From Anaerolineae bacterium (GTDB lineage: Bacteria; Chloroflexota; Anaerolineae; 4572-78; J111): 64,000 nt of DNA. A program made the position numbers and the translations under genes. Under the pieces are notes generated by a model. That model was not told the DNA's origin. It saw nothing but the letters and a program-made list of their open reading frames with translations, and did no database searches. Location of the stretch: the NCBI GenBank assembly GCA_022071955.1, contig JAJVIM010000020.1, positions 292,831-356,830 on the forward strand. The letters are read 5' to 3'. Positions 62,326 through 64,000 of this stretch are shown here, one piece after another (within the stretch, counting starts at the first letter, position 1; each line of letters starts with the position of its first letter).

Positions 62326-62544
62326 GTGACCGCCGGCCGGAAGCGGCTGCACCACCGGGCGGTAGATATCGACCAATGCGGCTTTGTCTACGTGGGCGGT
62401 ATCAAGTTTGCCCGCTACTACCCCGAACGGGCCACGCTGGAGTTCATCAATCACAGTGCCACCCGCCACGAACCGGGCCGCTTCGTTGAGGTCGACCTGC
62501 TTCAATTTACCGCCGAATTACAGCGGTTGAGTGAAAGTCGGTGA
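62326..62544 (+). CDS. Small unknown protein, phage-region ORF
   Basis: 72 residues starting with GTG one base after the stop of the phage-like fragment. The body VDIDQCGFVYVGGIKFARYY and EPGRFVEVDLLQFTAELQRL reads like a real protein, with codon use matching the window. I do not recognise the family. Its position right behind the head-protein-like fragment suggests a phage structural or accessory gene that survived. An earlier in-frame ATG at 62257 lies inside the fragment and is less likely. Confidence 0.5.
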   Translation: MTAGRKRLHHRAVDIDQCGFVYVGGIKFARYYPERATLEFINHSATRHEPGRFVEVDLLQFTAELQRLSESR

Positions 62545-63017
62545 GCCTGGCGGCGATATTACTCTGTCACAGGTATTTTTACGCCATCATCGGCCACGGT
62601 GGGCCAGTAAGGCAATGAATAACTCCGCTGAAATAAACCCCCCAGGTGCCCATCACCAGGTCACAGCGCAACCGCGAAGGAATTGAGACATACGGCCGGC
62701 GACAGAGGCGGCTTTGACCGGGATAAGAGACAGCGGAGTGATCGCAAGATAAAGTTGTGGTTACTCCCCTACAGTTATCTCCATTCACAAACAGGGGGCC
62801 CCAGGAAATTCCCTGCTCGCAGTTGAGTCTGTTCCGTAACCACCGCGGGAGATGATGACAAATGTCACCCCCACAAAATGACAATTGGCAGTGTTGTTGA
62901 TGCAAAAAATGTGCTATTATTGACCACGGGAGAAAAGGCCGGTTCACGCCGGTTCAGGCTGAAATTCCAAAGGTAAAAATTGATTGTGGGCCGGTAAACC
63001 AACGGCGTGGGCCAAAT

Positions 63018-63104
63018 TCCCGATAATAATTTATGCCGGTTTCCTGAATACCGGGTGTCAGACCAGATATTCAGGAGTCCCGATATTAAAATATGGCGGT
63101 TTCC
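63018..63104. repeat. 60-base-offset imperfect direct repeat around a hairpin
   Basis: A 28-base unit TCCCGATA...GGTTTCCT occurs at 63018 and again at 63078, exactly 60 bases later. By eye 24 of 28 positions agree. Between the copies lies the 9-bp inverted repeat TCCTGAATA/TATTCAGGA. Confidence 0.65.
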
Positions 63105-63278
63105 TTCTAATTCAAAGTTAGGCTGGTTCGTCGGGAAAAACGTGTAAAATTGCGGTGTTTTCGGGCCGGGTTAAAAACGTAAGGTTTGGGATTCAAAACG
63201 GGCGGTTAGGGATTTAAGGCGTCAGGCGTCGAATCTAAACCGCACAGCGTGGCATCAAAAACGCCGGGGTTGGAACCC

Positions 63279-63339
63279 ATAATTTCAGCCTGAGAAAAAA
63301 TAATTACTCAATGAGAAAAAATAATTTCAGCCTGAGAAA
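63279..63339. repeat. 19-bp direct repeat, period 42
   Basis: ATAATTTCAGCCTGAGAAA occurs at 63279-63297 and 63321-63339, identical. The spacer repeats part of it (TGAGAAAAAATAAT). Only two copies, so it is not a CRISPR. Confidence 0.75.
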
Positions 63340-63781
63340 TTAAAAAAACAAGGTGAGCAAAAAATAATGTGCAGCCGGCAAACGTGCTGAGGTTGAGCAG
63401 GTGGTCTCAGCCCGTAACGGTTCGATTGTTTTTTGTTGGCGTTTGATCGGTTTTTTGGCAACAAATTGTGGCTGGCTGGTCGGCGTAAAAGGTGATAAAA
63501 AGACAACTACTTTTTTCTTTTCTGTTCGCGGTCGTTAAACTGTGAGCCGGGCGAAGCACAAGCGTTGGAGGGCGGCGCGTCAGGCGCTGCGCGCCCCACG
63601 CGCCGGAGCGAAGGTTGATCATTGAAAAGATTGGGCGTCGTGCCTCGCTGAGGTGGGGCGGTGGTTTGCCGGCCAGGTTGGTGCAGTTTGCGGCAATCGA
63701 TGCCAATGAGATGGCGGCACCACGCCCTCTGTTGGGCGGTGGGGGTTGTGCAAACGGGGCAAGCCTTTCAGTGCCAAGCCA

Positions 63782-63883
63782 GCCTAACAAGGCTGTTGGT
63801 GCGGACGGCCCAAGCAAGATTTTTGGCGCAAGGCTTGGCTTTGATTGTCGCCCACTGGCCGCCGCACAACAGCGGCGTTATAC
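63782..63883 (+). other. Integron attC-like recombination site
   Basis: 102 bases bounded by GCCTAAC (fits RYYYAAC, the R'' box) and GTTATAC (R' box, one departure from GTTRRRY). The arms GCTGTTGGTGCGGACGGCC (63792-63810) and GGCCGCCGCACAACAGC (63857-63873) pair perfectly except for two extra bases, a G and an A, in the left arm. Extrahelical bases on one side, an unpaired spacer between R and L boxes and an inner variable stem (CCAAGC/GCTTGG) are the defining features of folded attC sites. The R boxes pair through TAAC/GTTA. No integrase gene is in view. Bases 63884-64000 show nothing else I can name. Confidence 0.7.
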
Positions 63884-64000
63884 GGCTGGATGGTTTAGTT
63901 AAGGTTTTTTCAGCGCCCTGTTCCCCGGTGAGCCTGCTGCACTCGGAACTGAGCCGTCGTTGACGGGGCGGCGTCGCTGGTGGACACACCCCCCTCTGCC

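Larger units (their letters stand above)
62545..63781. other. Long region without a supported gene
   Basis: No frame here has convincing protein character on either strand. The stretch is AT-richer than the rest (especially 62,870-63,540) and contains two sets of short direct repeats (listed separately), a perfect inverted repeat TCCTGAATA/TATTCAGGA (63042-63050 and 63068-63076), CCGGTTCACGCCGGTTCA near 62,940, and a GC-rich inverted repeat GGCGCGT/ACGCGCC (63574-63580, 63598-63604). It resembles decayed or non-coding accessory DNA. Confidence 0.6.

Noticed and set aside
62579..62947. A 122-codon minus-strand frame
   Set aside because: Composition is unlike the window's proteins, with no motif and no ribosome site.
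63117..63123. GTTAGGC, a perfect attC R' core
   Set aside because: No matching RYYYAAC box and no folded arm symmetry upstream; the repeats there are direct, not inverted.
63534..63540. GTTAAAC, which fits the attC core consensus
   Set aside because: The upstream 130 bases contain no pairing arm with an inverse core, so it is probably chance.
63407..63963. Several overlapping frames of 95-136 codons near the attC-like site
   Set aside because: They overlap each other on both strands, run through the attC-like palindrome and show no conserved character.

Overview
The window looks like chromosomal DNA from a Chloroflexota bacterium, probably Anaerolineae-like. This is inferred from gene style only. 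The signs are moderately high G+C with a clear codon bias, very long GAF-stack sensory proteins, lipoproteins with Thr/Pro-rich (TPTP-type) stalks, a giant Ig-repeat exoprotein ending in a YLPIVIK tail, and AraC-MGMT and REC-TadZ fusions. I could not confirm the phylum without a search.

Layout. Bases 1-3.2 kb (+) hold a flagellar junction and post-transcriptional block: flgK (5' end missing), flgL, fliW, csrA. Bases 3.2-12.6 kb (+) encode a LysM lipoprotein with a Thr/Pro stalk and a 2814-residue secreted protein of about 25 Ig-like repeats. Bases 12.9-19.3 kb (-) carry a lipoprotein, a REC-TadZ protein, an OmpR-type regulator and a REC/GAF/PAS histidine kinase. Bases 19.5-24 kb (+) carry a small CxxC protein, a candidate structured RNA, a double-receiver hybrid kinase and a receiver protein with a degenerate HD domain. 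Bases 24-28 kb (+) are housekeeping-like: AraC-MGMT repair protein, YbbR-repeat protein, and the GTPase Der.

Bases 28-55.8 kb (-) form one long co-directional signalling block. In transcription order it is: GAF kinase, REC/GAF/PAS kinase, OmpR-type regulator, three stand-alone receivers, two kinase-less GAF-stack proteins (1607 and 1432 residues), a 2311-residue GAF-stack kinase with two receivers, a threonine synthase fused to a receiver, a small receiver-kinase, Maf and an MFS transporter. Several junctions overlap by 4-22 bases, which suggests translational coupling. Counting the whole window, I see seven histidine kinases and about 16 receiver domains.

Bases 55.9-61.8 kb carry an MFS exporter, a class II aldolase-like protein, a single-pass membrane protein with a Thr/Pro stalk and a PAS/GAF hybrid kinase. 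After a tRNA-Leu(UAA) at 61,965 the character changes: a frameshifted fragment resembling the C-terminus of a phage head protein, a small ORF, about 1.2 kb of AT-richer repeat-bearing DNA, and an integron attC-like recombination site near the right edge. This end looks like an accessory region entered through the tRNA gene.

The most unusual things are the threonine synthase-receiver fusion inside the signalling block, the pair of kinase-less GAF stacks coupled to a giant kinase, the 20-bp-stem RNA candidate at 19.9 kb and the attC-like site.
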